A stretch of 64,000 nucleotides of DNA from Planctomycetota bacterium (GCA_016795245.1 JAEUIA010000086.1:62001-126000), one strand, 5' to 3'; shown: positions 1-9,652, numbered from the stretch's first letter. Numbers and translations are program-made. The notes: generated by a model not told the origin, from the letters alone.

Positions 1-855
1 GGCGCGGTGCGCGAGAACTTGTCCATCGTGTTGCGCGCGGGCGTGGTGCTGCGCGGGCGGATCGTGGACCCTTCCGGTCTGCCGGCCGAGAAGGCGCTCG
101 TGCGCGTCACACAGAAATCACCCGGCGCGAAGCCGTACGAGCGCGAGGTCGAAACCGACGCGGACGGCAAGTTCACCTGTACCGGGCTGACAGAAGCCAG
201 AGTTCAGATCCACGTGACGCGCAAGCTGGCCGCGCGCAGTTGGAAGGCCGCGCGATCAGACGTCGATCCGGCCGCCGAGGATCTCGTGCTCACACTGGCG
301 GAGCGTTACTCCCTGCGCGGGCGCGTGCACGACGACCTGGGGCGCACGATCCTGCGCTACACCGCGGGCGTGCGGCGATCCGATGACACGGATCCGCACT
401 CGGTGGCGCGTACGATCGACGTCAAGCGCAGCGACGGCTGGTTCGAGATCGACGACCTCGAAGGCGGCGACTGGGACGTGTTCACGTACGGCCGCGGGAT
501 CATCTACCAGCCTGCGCGACGCGTCACGGTTCCGTACACGGGCGAGCCGCTCGTGTTCGTCGTGCGCAGGCCCGCGACGGTCGCCGGACACGTGCTGAAC
601 GCCGACCGCACTCCCGCCGGACGCGCGGTGGTCGAGGTGGAGTGGGAGCGCCCTGCACTTCTCGGCGGCACAGTCAATACGGAGCGCGCGAACGTGCGCT
701 CAGCGCCCGACGGCAAATTCGAGATCACCGAGGTCTACCCCGGGCGCGTGCGCGTGTTCGCCGCGACGGAGGAAGGTCTGAAATCCGTGCCGATTTCGTT
801 CGAAATGACATCGGGCGAGAAGCGCACCGACGTCGAAGTCGTGCTGACCCCCTGA
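1..855 (+). CDS. Carboxypeptidase-regulatory-like domain protein, C-terminal part (5' end outside window)
   Basis: The frame is open from the left edge to a TGA at 853-855, so this is the C-terminal ~284 residues of a larger protein. The visible part is a series of ~80-90 residue beta-sandwich modules with the pattern 'GRIVDPSGLPAEKALVRV ... DADGKFTCTGL', the usual signature of carboxypeptidase-regulatory-like (CarboxypepD_reg / CNA-B-like) repeats. No catalytic residues are expected or seen. The gene lies 10 bp upstream of a second protein built from the same modules, so the two are probably co-transcribed. Such proteins are normally exported, with structural or adhesive roles; the specific function is unknown. 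Confidence 0.8.
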   Translation, partial: GAVRENLSIVLRAGVVLRGRIVDPSGLPAEKALVRVTQKSPGAKPYEREVETDADGKFTCTGLTEARVQIHVTRKLAARSWKAARSDVDPAAEDLVLTLAERYSLRGRVHDDLGRTILRYTAGVRRSDDTDPHSVARTIDVKRSDGWFEIDDLEGGDWDVFTYGRGIIYQPARRVTVPYTGEPLVFVVRRPATVAGHVLNADRTPAGRAVVEVEWERPALLGGTVNTERANVRSAPDGKFEITEVYPGRVRVFAATEEGLKSVPISFEMTSGEKRTDVEVVLTP

Positions 856-865
856 CGCACCGCTC

Positions 866-3800
866 ATGCAACGCCGCGCAACGCTCCTGATCGCTCTGCT
901 CATTCCGATCGCGGGCCTGTTCCTGTGGCTCGCGTTCGGATTGAAGCCGGACGTGTCGACAGGCGACCGCAGCCTCGGGCCCACGGGCCCGCTGCGTGTT
1001 GGATCCGGTGTGGAATCGCACGGCGAACTCGCAGCTCCGCCCAAGGACGCGCTCGCGCCCGCACCGGTGACCGCCGCACGCACGCGCGCTGAACCGCGGG
1101 ACGTGGGCACGCTCGATCCGCTGCTCGATCCGGAATTGCGCGTGGCCTCGTGGGTCGAGGGGCGCGTCGAGTTCGCGGCCAACACGCCGCCGGACGAGGT
1201 CGCGTTCGTCGTCGCGCGCGGTCGCGAGTTCGAAGCGCGCCCGCTCTACCGCGGCAAGGTCGGCCCGGACGGCCGCTTCCGCGTCGCCTTCTCGAAGGGC
1301 ACGCGCGTCGGCTGGTTGCAGATCAGCGCGCGCTACAACTTCCTGTCGCAGGAACTCGCCGTGCGCCCGGCATCGCCGCCTGACGACATCGTGCTCAAGG
1401 GCACTCTGGGCGGGCTCGTGCGCGGACGCATCAGCGTCCCGACCGACGGGCTCGAATTCCTCGCCGACATGCTGGCCGGCGACGTATCGGCGGGCGAGTT
1501 CCCGTTTGATTTTTTTGCGCTCGGTCGCACGCGCGGGTCCATCGCCGAGGACCTCTCCTACGAGATCGGCGGGATCGAGGCCGCCGCCGAGCGCAACGTG
1601 ATGCTCAAGGCGCGCGGATTCGTGCCGCTCTCCGTGTCCGGTGTGGAGGTCGAAGCCGGCCGCGTGAAGATCCTGGACCTCGCGCCCGAACTCGGACTGC
1701 GCGTGCTCGGCCGCGTCGTCGACGAGAGCGGCGCGCCCGTCGTCGAAGCACGCGTGTCGCCGAGCTACCGCGGCGAGATCAAGCCGCAATTCCTGTTCGG
1801 CTCAGGCTCCGTGACGACGGACGAGGACGGGCGATTTCGTTTGGTCGGTTTGGCTCCCGGTGACCTGGCCGTCATCGTGCAGAAGAGCGGTTTCGAGCCC
1901 CTCGTGCATGCGCTAGGTCCGCGCGCGAGCGGAGCTTTGATCGCGGACCTGGCGCTCGTCCTCAGCCAGGGTCAAGTGATCACGGGTCGCGTGCTGTACG
2001 GCGCCGACCATCCGGCCGCGCGCGCACTCGTGTCGGCGGAGAGCGAGAGCGAAGGGGAAGCCGTGGCACAGAATCGCGGTGATTACGATCGCAGTTCGAT
2101 CGCGGCTCGCGATCCGGTCGAAACCGCCTTCGACGGGACATTTCGCCTCAGTGGACTGTCTCCGGGCATGTACAGCGTCACGGCGCAAGCGTGGGGCAAG
2201 ACCGACAAGGAAGAGGCCGCACAAGCGACCGAGGACGAAACCGGCGTGCGATCGGTGCGGCGCATCGGTACGCCGTATTCGGCGCGTGCGGATCGCGTCG
2301 CTTCCGGGACGACGGATCTCGTGATCACGCTCACTTCCGGTGAGACGATTCGCGGGCGCGTGGTCGACTCCGACGGCAAGCCGGTCGAGCGCTTCGTCGT
2401 CAGTGCGTGGCCGGACGCCGCGAGTGAAGGCTATTCGGACGAGATCAAGAACATCGAACGCGCCTTCCGCGACAAGGGCGGACGGTTCGCGCTGCCCGGG
2501 CTGCGCGCCTGTGGTTGGACGGTGAACGTGCGCGCCAAGGGTTACCTGGACGGCGAAGCGGTGAAGCTCGCGTCGCCCGGCGCGAGTCCAGACTTGCGCT
2601 TCAAGCTCCTGAAGCTGGCGCGCCTCTCCGGCGTCGTGACGGACCCCGACCACAAGCCCGTCGCGCAGGCCAAGGTCGTCTGCCGCAGCGATTCGTCGCA
2701 GTGGTGGAGCGGCAGCACGACCGCGCGCACGAACGACAAGGGCGAATTCACGCTGACGCAGGTTCCGCTGGGTCCGGTGCGCGTGCACGCCGAAGCCAAC
2801 GGCTTCGTGCGCGGCGATCCGCTGCGCTTCGAACTCGGCTCCGGAGTCGCGCGCGCAGGTCTCGAACTAACCGTGGTGAAAGGCGCCACGATTCGCGGCG
2901 TGGTCAGGAAAAGCGACGGCACGCCGGACGTCGAGCGGCTGGTGAACGCGTCCGAGATCGACGGCACTTGGGACAAGTCCTCCAAGACCGATGCACAGGG
3001 CGAGTTCGTCTTCGACGGGCTCGCGCCGGGCCGCTACAAACTCGAGACGCGCGCGGAGTCCTCGCGCGAGTGGTTCGGGAGCGGAACGCTCGAACGCGTC
3101 GAAGACAGCGCCGGACCCGCGCCTGAAACGGCGCGCACCAGCGTGCGCGTGAACGCGGGAGAAACCGTGTCGGTGACGCTCGCCGCCAAGAGCACGAGCG
3201 CCATCCGCATGCACGGTGTCATCGCGGGAAAGGGGCGCAAGCCGGCCACGATCCAGGCCGCACCGTTGGGCGGCGCGGCCGGACGGCGCAGCGCACGCGC
3301 TGCAGTGAGCCCGGATGGAAAGTACGAACTGCGCCTCAGCGGCCCCGGTACCTACCGCATCACCATCGCCGAGGATTCCGAGCGCGGTTCTTCGATCTTC
3401 AGCGTCAGCGTGCCCGACGTCGCGAGTTTCGAAACCGACTTCACCTTGCCGACCGGCAGCATCTCGGGGCGGGTCATCACCGCCGATGACGCACCGGTGA
3501 AGGACCATCGCGTGCGCGTCACACGCACTTCATCGCGCGATCTGCACGACACGACCAACAGTCGCGAGGCCGTCACAGGCGAAGACGGCGCGTTCGAAAT
3601 CGCGTGGCTGTCCGACGGTGAGTACAACGTCGAGACGTTAGGGACGAGCCAGTGGTGGGAGCGCGACGCCGCCGGCGGACGTGCGCCGCGCGAAACCGTC
3701 ACGATCGCGGCCGGCAAACCCGTCGCAGATCTCCAACTCGTGCTCGGCGAGGGCGGAGTGGTCAAAGGCTCCGTGCGTTCGTCCGGCGGCGAACTCATGC

Positions 3801-4270
3801 CCAATGCCGAAGTGTTCCTGTTCGACGAGAACGGGCACGCGATCAGCCAGGGACACACGATCGAGAGCAGTACGGTCGGCGGTTTCCACTTCACCGGCAT
3901 TCCGGTCGGCAAGGTGCACGTCTACGCGCGCACCACGCACAGCGCAGGCCGGACGACGGCCTTGGTGCGCGAAGACGCACCGGCGCAGATCGACGTCGTG
4001 TTGCGCCCGCGCGCCGATTTGACGGTCCTCGTCACCGATGCGACCGGCGCGCCCGTGTTCGCGGCGCTCGAGCTCACGGACGATGCCGGCTGTCATCACG
4101 AAGAGATCGCGCCCTTCGATCGCGACCTAGAGCCCGCGCCGGGCGCGCGCTCGTTCGCATCGCTGCCCGCCGGCCGGTTCACCATCCGTGCCTTCCTGCC
4201 CGGCGGCGCCACGCTCGAGAAAAGCGCTGCGATCACGGAAGGCGGCCGCGCCGATGTGGTGTTGCGCTGA
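866..4270 (+). CDS. Large exported protein with multiple carboxypeptidase-regulatory-like repeats
   Basis: 1134 residues. The N-terminus has one hydrophobic segment (about residues 5-26, LLIALLIPIAGLFLWLAFG), a signal anchor or uncleaved signal peptide. The rest is a long chain of beta-sandwich repeats marked by 'GRVVDESGAPVVEARVS', 'DEDGRFRLVGLAPG', 'GRVVDSDGKPVERFVVS' and 'GVVTDPDHKPVAQAKV', about ten modules in all. This organisation matches planctomycete surface proteins with carboxypeptidase-regulatory-like (PF13620-type) domains. It starts 10 bp after the previous gene and is probably in the same transcript. No enzyme domain is visible. The role (cell surface, binding) is inferred from architecture only. 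Confidence 0.85.
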   Translation: MQRRATLLIALLIPIAGLFLWLAFGLKPDVSTGDRSLGPTGPLRVGSGVESHGELAAPPKDALAPAPVTAARTRAEPRDVGTLDPLLDPELRVASWVEGRVEFAANTPPDEVAFVVARGREFEARPLYRGKVGPDGRFRVAFSKGTRVGWLQISARYNFLSQELAVRPASPPDDIVLKGTLGGLVRGRISVPTDGLEFLADMLAGDVSAGEFPFDFFALGRTRGSIAEDLSYEIGGIEAAAERNVMLKARGFVPLSVSGVEVEAGRVKILDLAPELGLRVLGRVVDESGAPVVEARVSPSYRGEIKPQFLFGSGSVTTDEDGRFRLVGLAPGDLAVIVQKSGFEPLVHALGPRASGALIADLALVLSQGQVITGRVLYGADHPAARALVSAESESEGEAVAQNRGDYDRSSIAARDPVETAFDGTFRLSGLSPGMYSVTAQAWGKTDKEEAAQATEDETGVRSVRRIGTPYSARADRVASGTTDLVITLTSGETIRGRVVDSDGKPVERFVVSAWPDAASEGYSDEIKNIERAFRDKGGRFALPGLRACGWTVNVRAKGYLDGEAVKLASPGASPDLRFKLLKLARLSGVVTDPDHKPVAQAKVVCRSDSSQWWSGSTTARTNDKGEFTLTQVPLGPVRVHAEANGFVRGDPLRFELGSGVARAGLELTVVKGATIRGVVRKSDGTPDVERLVNASEIDGTWDKSSKTDAQGEFVFDGLAPGRYKLETRAESSREWFGSGTLERVEDSAGPAPETARTSVRVNAGETVSVTLAAKSTSAIRMHGVIAGKGRKPATIQAAPLGGAAGRRSARAAVSPDGKYELRLSGPGTYRITIAEDSERGSSIFSVSVPDVASFETDFTLPTGSISGRVITADDAPVKDHRVRVTRTSSRDLHDTTNSREAVTGEDGAFEIAWLSDGEYNVETLGTSQWWERDAAGGRAPRETVTIAAGKPVADLQLVLGEGGVVKGSVRSSGGELMPNAEVFLFDENGHAISQGHTIESSTVGGFHFTGIPVGKVHVYARTTHSAGRTTALVREDAPAQIDVVLRPRADLTVLVTDATGAPVFAALELTDDAGCHHEEIAPFDRDLEPAPGARSFASLPAGRFTIRAFLPGGATLEKSAAITEGGRADVVLR

Positions 4271-4389
4271 TGTCTTGGCCCCGCGCGCGTGACGGGCCTC
4301 ACAGGGCACGCGTGTCCCGGTCATCGGCGGGAAGAACACACCGGTCGCAATCATGGGTCAACGCATGCGACCTGATTACGTAGAAGCGC

Positions 4390-4395
4390 TAGACT
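4390..4395 (+). promoter_or_regulatory. Putative -10 hexamer TAGACT, near-leaderless
   Basis: TAGACT lies 10 nt upstream of the TTG at 4406, in the 135-bp gap after the preceding gene. A start site 6-8 nt downstream of the hexamer would leave almost no leader. No Shine-Dalgarno and no clear -35 is visible. The same kind of hexamer recurs before other first genes in the window, which is the main reason to believe it. Confidence 0.4.
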
Positions 4396-4405
4396 GCAGC
4401 ACGCT

Positions 4406-5467
4406 TTGACCACTCAACTCGACCGCTCGATTTCCTCCGTGCGCGCCGCCGTTGCGCGAGCCGTGTTCGGCTCGACGTGTCTGGCCTGGGCGGCCGGGAT
4501 CTTGTTCGCGACGGCGTGCGCGGTGCTGCTCGCGCGCACGGCTTTCGAATGGGGGCCGACGCGCGCGGCGTGGCTGTACCTGCCGCTCGTCGTCGCGCCG
4601 CTCGTCGCCTGGCGCAGCAGCGTGCGCAAACGCCTGAGCCCGTCCGGTGCCGCGGCGTGGCTGGACGTGCAGACCGGTGCGGGCGGCCTCGTCGTCACCG
4701 GATTCGAACTCGACGACGGCGCGTGGCGCGCGCGCCTGGACGAAGCCTTGGCGCACGTGCGACACCTGCCGGCGGCGCGCATGCGGCGGCCCGGCATGTT
4801 TTGCGCACTGGCGGTCGCCTTCGCCGTCGCGGCCTTGTTCGTGCCGATCCCGCGCGCGGTCGTCGGCCCCGGTCGCGCGCTGCAGCAAGCCGCACTCGAG
4901 AAGGTCGAGGAGAAACTCGCGACGCTCGAAGAGGAAGTCGAACTCGCGCCCGAGTTCGCCTCCGAAATGCGCGCGAGCCTGGAGCGCTTGCGCGAGGACG
5001 ATGCGCTGGCTGCGTCCGAGAGTGCTCTCGAAGCGGCTGACCGAGCCAACGAACGCCTCTTGCAGGAAGCCGAAGCGCGCGCGGAGGCGGCCGAGCAGGC
5101 GCTCGACGGGCTCGCGGCTGCAGGCGACGAAGCCGGCGGTGATCCAGAGGCGGCGCAGAAGCAACTCGAAGAAGCGCTGGCGCAGCTGACCAAGGCCGGG
5201 TTCGCGAAGGGGCTCGAGGATGCGCTCACCTCGGAACTCGGGCTGAAGGGCCTGGAATTGCCGCCCGGAACGCAACTCGATGCCGAACAGATCGCGAAGC
5301 TCTCCGATGCGCTCGCGGGCAAGCTCGGCGACAAGCTCGCGAAGCTCGCTGCACGCGGGCTCTTGAAGCCGGGCAAGTTCGGACGCGAAGGCCGGCCCGG
5401 TGACCTCGAAGATTTCGTCGAGCACGTCTGCACGGAAGAGTGCAAGAAGAACCCGGGCGGGACATGA
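4406..5467 (+). CDS. Coiled-coil membrane protein of MoxR cluster, N-terminal part, ended by in-frame TGA
   Basis: 353 residues from a TTG start. Two hydrophobic segments (about residues 22-46 and 50-66) are followed by another near residues 133-150, then a long Glu/Ala-rich coiled coil (about 155-250) and a tail with 'HVCTEECKKNPGG'. The TGA at 5465-5467 is followed, in the same frame and with no further stop, by a Gly-rich stretch (VTRGRGDADMTWG) that has the look of the rest of the same protein. I therefore read this as one gene interrupted by a single stop codon. Explanations are a nonsense mutation or sequencing error (for example CGA to TGA), readthrough, or recoding. It sits directly upstream of moxR. 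Function is unknown. Confidence 0.65.
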   Translation: MTTQLDRSISSVRAAVARAVFGSTCLAWAAGILFATACAVLLARTAFEWGPTRAAWLYLPLVVAPLVAWRSSVRKRLSPSGAAAWLDVQTGAGGLVVTGFELDDGAWRARLDEALAHVRHLPAARMRRPGMFCALAVAFAVAALFVPIPRAVVGPGRALQQAALEKVEEKLATLEEEVELAPEFASEMRASLERLREDDALAASESALEAADRANERLLQEAEARAEAAEQALDGLAAAGDEAGGDPEAAQKQLEEALAQLTKAGFAKGLEDALTSELGLKGLELPPGTQLDAEQIAKLSDALAGKLGDKLAKLAARGLLKPGKFGREGRPGDLEDFVEHVCTEECKKNPGGT

Positions 5468-5488
5468 AGGGGTACCGGTCGTGCCGGG

Positions 5489-5824
5489 CACGTGTTGTCC
5501 GAGGGTGAAGGCGAGGGAGCAGGCTCCGGCGGCGTCACGCGCGGTCGCGGCGACGCCGACATGACGTGGGGCGCGGAATCGAACGGCGACACCGAGCGCT
5601 TCGAAGCCAAGACGCTTCCGAGCGCGGAGTATCGCGATCCCGAACACAGCGCCGTCGTCGGCGTGGGCGCCGCGGCGCCGACGGTCGAGCCGGTCGCGGA
5701 AGGTGCCGGACTCACCGGCGTCGAAGCCTCGGCCGGGCGCGCGGCGTGGAAACGGCGGCTCGCTCCGCACCACAGGCGTGCCGTGCAGACCTATTTCACG
5801 CGCGAATCCGCGCAGAAACAGTGA
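5489..5824 (+). pseudogene. C-terminal continuation of the interrupted coiled-coil protein
   Basis: This stretch is in the same reading frame as the preceding CDS and separated from it only by the TGA at 5465-5467. It could start independently at GTG 5489 or TTG 5492, but there is no Shine-Dalgarno. The sequence is Gly/Glu-rich (SEGEGEGAGSGG, VTRGRGDADMTWGAES) and ends with a basic segment (AAWKRRLAPHHRRAVQTYF). It ends 13 bp before moxR. Whether it is expressed as readthrough product, separate peptide or not at all cannot be told from the sequence. Confidence 0.55.
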
Positions 5825-5837
5825 TACGAAAAACGCG

Positions 5838-6881
5838 ATGACCAACGCGACCAGACAGGGCACGCTTCTCACTCCCGAACAGGTCGCAACCGCGCGTGAC
5901 GCGGCGCTCGCGATTCAATCCGGGCTCGACCGCACGCTCTACGGGCAAGAGGAGCTGACGCGCCTCGTGCTCGTGGCTTGTCTCGCGCGCGGACATGTCC
6001 TGCTCGAAGGTTTGCCGGGGCTGGGCAAGACCGAGCTCGTCAAGGCGCTCGCCACCCTGCTCGGCATCGGTTTTCGCCGCTTGCAGTTCACGCCCGATCT
6101 ACTGCCCGGCGACGTGACCGGCGGGCACATGCTCGAGGAAGTGAACGGCGTGCGCCGGCTCGTGTTCCACCCAGGTCCGGTGTTCACGAACGTGTTGCTC
6201 GCCGACGAGATCAACCGTGCGTCGCCCAAGACGCAATCGGCCCTGCTCGAAGCGATGCAGGAGCGGCGCGTCACGGTGATGGGCGAGACAAATGAACTGC
6301 CGCAGCCGTTCTACGTGCTCGCGACCCAAAACCCGATCGAATTGGAGGGCACGTACCCCTTGCCCGAAGCACAACTCGACCGGTTCTTGTTCAAGCTCGA
6401 CGTGCCTTCGATCGGCCGCGACGCCTTGCAGTCGATCCTCGTCGACCGGCGCGGAGGCAAGCCGCCCGAGTTGAAGGCCGCGGCGAGCGCCGAGTCCCTG
6501 GCGCGCTTGTTCGCGATCGTCGACCAGGTCTTCCTGCCGCGCGCGGTGGCCGCGTACATCGCGCGGATCGTGCACGCCACACATCCGACGTCCGACCTCG
6601 CGAATGAACGCGTGAAACGCTACGTGCGCTTCGGTGCCAGCCCGCGAGCTGCGATCGCGATCGCCGAAGCGGCGCGCGCGCACGCGTTGATGGCCGGCAA
6701 ACCCAACGTCGGGTTCGACGACGCGCGCGCCGTGGCCAAGGCCGCGATGGCGCACCGCATCGTGCTCGACTACAAGGCGCGACTCGACGGCGTGAGCGGC
6801 GCGGACATCGTGCGCGACACGCTGGCTGCGATCGGCGAGATGGAGGAAGCGCTTCCGAGCGAGGTCGCGGATGCGCGTTGA
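5838..6881 (+). CDS. moxR: MoxR-family AAA+ ATPase
   Basis: 347 residues, the normal size for the family. The Walker A motif GLPGLGKT is at residues 58-65, Walker B is in 'LLADEINRASPKTQSALLEAMQE', and sensor-1 is in 'VLATQNPIE'; a C-terminal lid (AAA_lid_2) follows. MoxR ATPases act as chaperones in metal-centre insertion or protein-complex activation and are typically encoded with DUF58 and VWA proteins, as here. The ATG at 5838 was chosen because the family begins shortly before 'LTPEQVATARDAALAIQSGLDRTLYGQ'; the frame is open further upstream but that part overlaps the preceding gene. It overlaps the next gene by 11 bp, suggesting translational coupling. Confidence 0.93.
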   Translation: MTNATRQGTLLTPEQVATARDAALAIQSGLDRTLYGQEELTRLVLVACLARGHVLLEGLPGLGKTELVKALATLLGIGFRRLQFTPDLLPGDVTGGHMLEEVNGVRRLVFHPGPVFTNVLLADEINRASPKTQSALLEAMQERRVTVMGETNELPQPFYVLATQNPIELEGTYPLPEAQLDRFLFKLDVPSIGRDALQSILVDRRGGKPPELKAAASAESLARLFAIVDQVFLPRAVAAYIARIVHATHPTSDLANERVKRYVRFGASPRAAIAIAEAARAHALMAGKPNVGFDDARAVAKAAMAHRIVLDYKARLDGVSGADIVRDTLAAIGEMEEALPSEVADAR

Positions 6882-8715
6882 ACGTGTCGCGCTGATCCTG
6901 TTCCTGTTGCTCGCCTGTCTCGCGCCCACGGCACGCGCCGGCGGCGAAAAAGAGGTCAAGGTCGGAGACGACGTGACCTTGCGCGTGCGCTGGCCGTGGC
7001 CCGACATGCTCACGCACGGCGCGCAGCCCTTGCTGGTCGATCTCGCGAACTCCGGCACGACGACGCGGCGTGTCTCGCTGCTCTTCACCCTCAACCAGGG
7101 CAGCCAAAGCGTGACGATCACGAAGTCGATCGAACTCGGCGGCGGCGAACGCTCCAGTTTCGAGGTCTGCGCGCCGGTCAGCGCGGACGGCGCGAGCACC
7201 TACTACGTGAACGCGCACTGCAACGGCGAGAGTCAGTACCTGCCGGGCGCGGGCGCTGCACAACAACCCCTGCACGGCACGCGCAACGTCCTGGTGCTGT
7301 CGGCTGTTCCGCTGGATCCGGGATGGTTGCCGACCTGGGGCAAGGCTCTGTCGGGCCTGGCTCCGGAGACTTGGACGCGTGATTTCTCGAGTTCGACCGG
7401 TCGGCAATGGGTCAGGGATTCATCAGGGAGCATGGTGCTCGTGCCCGCGACCAGCACGCCGCCGGACGCCGTGCGCGTGAACCCGGTTCTGTTCCAAGAC
7501 CTGCCGCGCCAGAGCGAGAGTTACGCCAGCATCGACGCCGTCGTGCTCGACACGAGCGCTGGCCTGCCCGGAGCTTCGGAACTCGCCGCGCTCGCCGGTT
7601 TCGCGCGCACGGGCGGCATCGTCGTCGTCAGCGGCACGCGCGCGCGTGAGCACGTGCGTGCGACGCCTGACTTCGCGAGTTGGATGGAGCCGCGCTTCTA
7701 CGTCGGCCGCGCCGCCGGAGCCGAGACCTATCTCTGCGGCCTGGGGCTCTTGATCGTCGCGCCCGCCGTGAATCCGTTCGACGAGCAGGATTTCGACGCC
7801 TATCTCATGGAGTCACTCCAAGCGCAAGGTGGTCGGCTCTCGTGCATACCGACCTTGACCGGCGGTCGCAATCAAGGCGAGATGCTCAAGCTGCCCGGCC
7901 TCGAACTGCCGTACCGCGCGTTGATGCTGGTGCTCGTCGTGTTCGCGCTCGTCATCGGGCCGCTCAATTTCTGGCTGGTGAAGCGTTCGAAGAAGCCGGT
8001 GTTGCTCTTGTTCACCGTGCCCGCGATCGCACTGGTGTTTTCGCTGGCCTTGTTCGCGTACGGAGCAGTGGCGCAAGGGCTGGACGTGCGCGCGCGGCGG
8101 GCGACGCTCACGTTGCTCGACCAGCGTGTGCATCGCTCGACTGCGCTCGAGATCCGCGAGTTGTTCGCAGGCCTGTCACCGGGGCGCGCATTGCGTCCGG
8201 GTCCGGGTGCGTGGTTGTGGTTCGATCCCAGTGGCTCGTCCTACAGCGCGCGCAAGAACTACGCGATCGACCTCGACGACGGTGTGCAGTTCAGCGGCGA
8301 CTACCTGCCCGTGCGCACTCCGACGCGCCAGACCTTGATCACCGATCGCGCTGCGCGACAGCGCGTCGATGTGCGGCGCGCGGGAGACGGCTACACGGCT
8401 CAATTCGGGCTCGGTGCCGACGTGCAGCGCTTCGTGTTCTGCGACGGCGACGGTCGCCTGTGGAGGTCCGACGAGCGTACCGCGGACGGCGGAACGGCCC
8501 GCCTGGTGCCTTCGAAATCCAACGATGTCGACGTCAGCGACATCTCCAGGATCCTGGCCGCGAACGTAGCCGATCACGTGCGTGGGATGCCCCGCGGCAC
8601 CTACCTCGCCGTGCTGGATTCGTCGCCGTTCACCGACATGATGGGTGTCGTTCCGCGCGACGTGAATTCCAGGCACCACCTCGCCGGCATCCTCGATCTG
8701 GAAGAGGTGAAGTGA
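6871..8715 (+). CDS. Exported membrane protein of the MoxR/ABC-exporter operon
   Basis: 614 residues. A clear signal peptide (VALILFLLLACLAPTARA) is followed by a large extracytoplasmic beta-rich region and a segment resembling a class-I glutamine-amidotransferase fold (VVLDTSAGLPGASELAALAGFARTGGIVVVSG, about residues 225-260). Two transmembrane helices lie near residues 351-370 and 378-398, and the C-terminal region is soluble. I do not recognise a named family. Its place between moxR and an ABC ATPase/permease set suggests an accessory of that exporter, comparable to the auxiliary protein accompanying GldA/GldF-type ABC systems, but this is inference. The TGA overlaps the next ATG by one base. 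Confidence 0.7.
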   Translation: MRVERVALILFLLLACLAPTARAGGEKEVKVGDDVTLRVRWPWPDMLTHGAQPLLVDLANSGTTTRRVSLLFTLNQGSQSVTITKSIELGGGERSSFEVCAPVSADGASTYYVNAHCNGESQYLPGAGAAQQPLHGTRNVLVLSAVPLDPGWLPTWGKALSGLAPETWTRDFSSSTGRQWVRDSSGSMVLVPATSTPPDAVRVNPVLFQDLPRQSESYASIDAVVLDTSAGLPGASELAALAGFARTGGIVVVSGTRAREHVRATPDFASWMEPRFYVGRAAGAETYLCGLGLLIVAPAVNPFDEQDFDAYLMESLQAQGGRLSCIPTLTGGRNQGEMLKLPGLELPYRALMLVLVVFALVIGPLNFWLVKRSKKPVLLLFTVPAIALVFSLALFAYGAVAQGLDVRARRATLTLLDQRVHRSTALEIRELFAGLSPGRALRPGPGAWLWFDPSGSSYSARKNYAIDLDDGVQFSGDYLPVRTPTRQTLITDRAARQRVDVRRAGDGYTAQFGLGADVQRFVFCDGDGRLWRSDERTADGGTARLVPSKSNDVDVSDISRILAANVADHVRGMPRGTYLAVLDSSPFTDMMGVVPRDVNSRHHLAGILDLEEVK

Positions 8716-9650
8716 TGACCGGCGCACTCGAAGTACGCGGCGTCACCAAGCGCTACGGCAAGCTCAAGGCGGTCGACAACGTCTCGTTCACCGTCGAGCC
8801 GGGCCAGATCGTCGGCTTCATCGGACCCAACGGCGCCGGCAAGACGACGACGATGCGTATCTGTGCGACGCTCGTGTACCCCGACACCGGCGACGTCTTG
8901 GTGCGCGGCAAGTCCGTGCTCGACGATCCGCGCGAGGTGCGCAAGATGCTCGGGTTCATGCCGGATTCGTACGGCACGTACTCCAACACGACGATCTGGG
9001 AGTACCTCGATTTCTTTGCGCGCGCCTACGGTCTGCGCGGCGATGCGCGCGCGCGGCGCGTGGGGGAGGTGATGGAGTTCACGTCGCTCGCGCCGCTGCA
9101 GGAGAAAGAGATCGCGTCCTTGAGCAAGGGCATGAAGCAGCGCCTCTGCCTCGCGAAAACGCTCCTGCACGATCCGCCCGTCATGATCCTGGATGAGCCC
9201 GCAGCCGGGCTGGATCCGCGCGCGCGCGTCGAACTGCGCGAGCTCGTGCACGCGCTGGCCGGGATGAAAAAGTCGATCTTGTTGAGCTCGCACATCCTGA
9301 CCGAGCTGACGGAGATGTGCGATTCGGTGCTCGTGATCGAGAGCGGCGAGCTGAAAGCCAGCGGTGCGCTCGCGGATCTCAAGCGGAAGCTGCGGCCGAC
9401 GGCGCTGGTCTTCGTCCGCACGCTGCAAGGGGTCGAGGCGACGGAGCGCGCGCTGTTGGAGCTGCCCGGCGTCGAGCGCGTGCGCGCCGAAGGCGAGGGC
9501 GTGATGTTCGAGCACCAGGGCGGCCCCGAAGGCCTGGCCGCGACGCTGGCTGCGCTGATTCGAGTCGGACTCGCGCCGATCGAGTTCACCCCGCAGGAAC
9601 TCGACCTCGAGGAAGTGTTCTTGTCGCTGACGCAGGGCAAGCTGCAGTGA
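8715..9650 (+). CDS. ABC transporter ATP-binding protein
   Basis: 311 residues. Walker A GPNGAGKT is at residues 37-44, the signature is 'LSKGMKQR', Walker B is 'PVMILDEP', and the switch His is in 'LLSSHILTE'. The C-terminal ~90 residues form the extension common in ABC-2 (CcmA/GldA/NatA-like) ATPases. It powers an exporter formed with the two permeases that follow immediately. The start overlaps the previous stop (tgATGa). The substrate is unknown; the neighbourhood (MoxR, DUF58, VWA) suggests envelope biogenesis. Confidence 0.93.
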   Translation: MTGALEVRGVTKRYGKLKAVDNVSFTVEPGQIVGFIGPNGAGKTTTMRICATLVYPDTGDVLVRGKSVLDDPREVRKMLGFMPDSYGTYSNTTIWEYLDFFARAYGLRGDARARRVGEVMEFTSLAPLQEKEIASLSKGMKQRLCLAKTLLHDPPVMILDEPAAGLDPRARVELRELVHALAGMKKSILLSSHILTELTEMCDSVLVIESGELKASGALADLKRKLRPTALVFVRTLQGVEATERALLELPGVERVRAEGEGVMFEHQGGPEGLAATLAALIRVGLAPIEFTPQELDLEEVFLSLTQGKLQ

Positions 9651-9652
9651 GC

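Noticed and set aside
5480-5492. Hairpin after the in-frame TGA as a selenocysteine (SECIS) element
   Set aside because: The stem is only 5 bp with a 3-nt loop and lacks a recognisable bacterial SECIS apical loop. In GC-rich DNA such hairpins are frequent, so I do not annotate it as SECIS.
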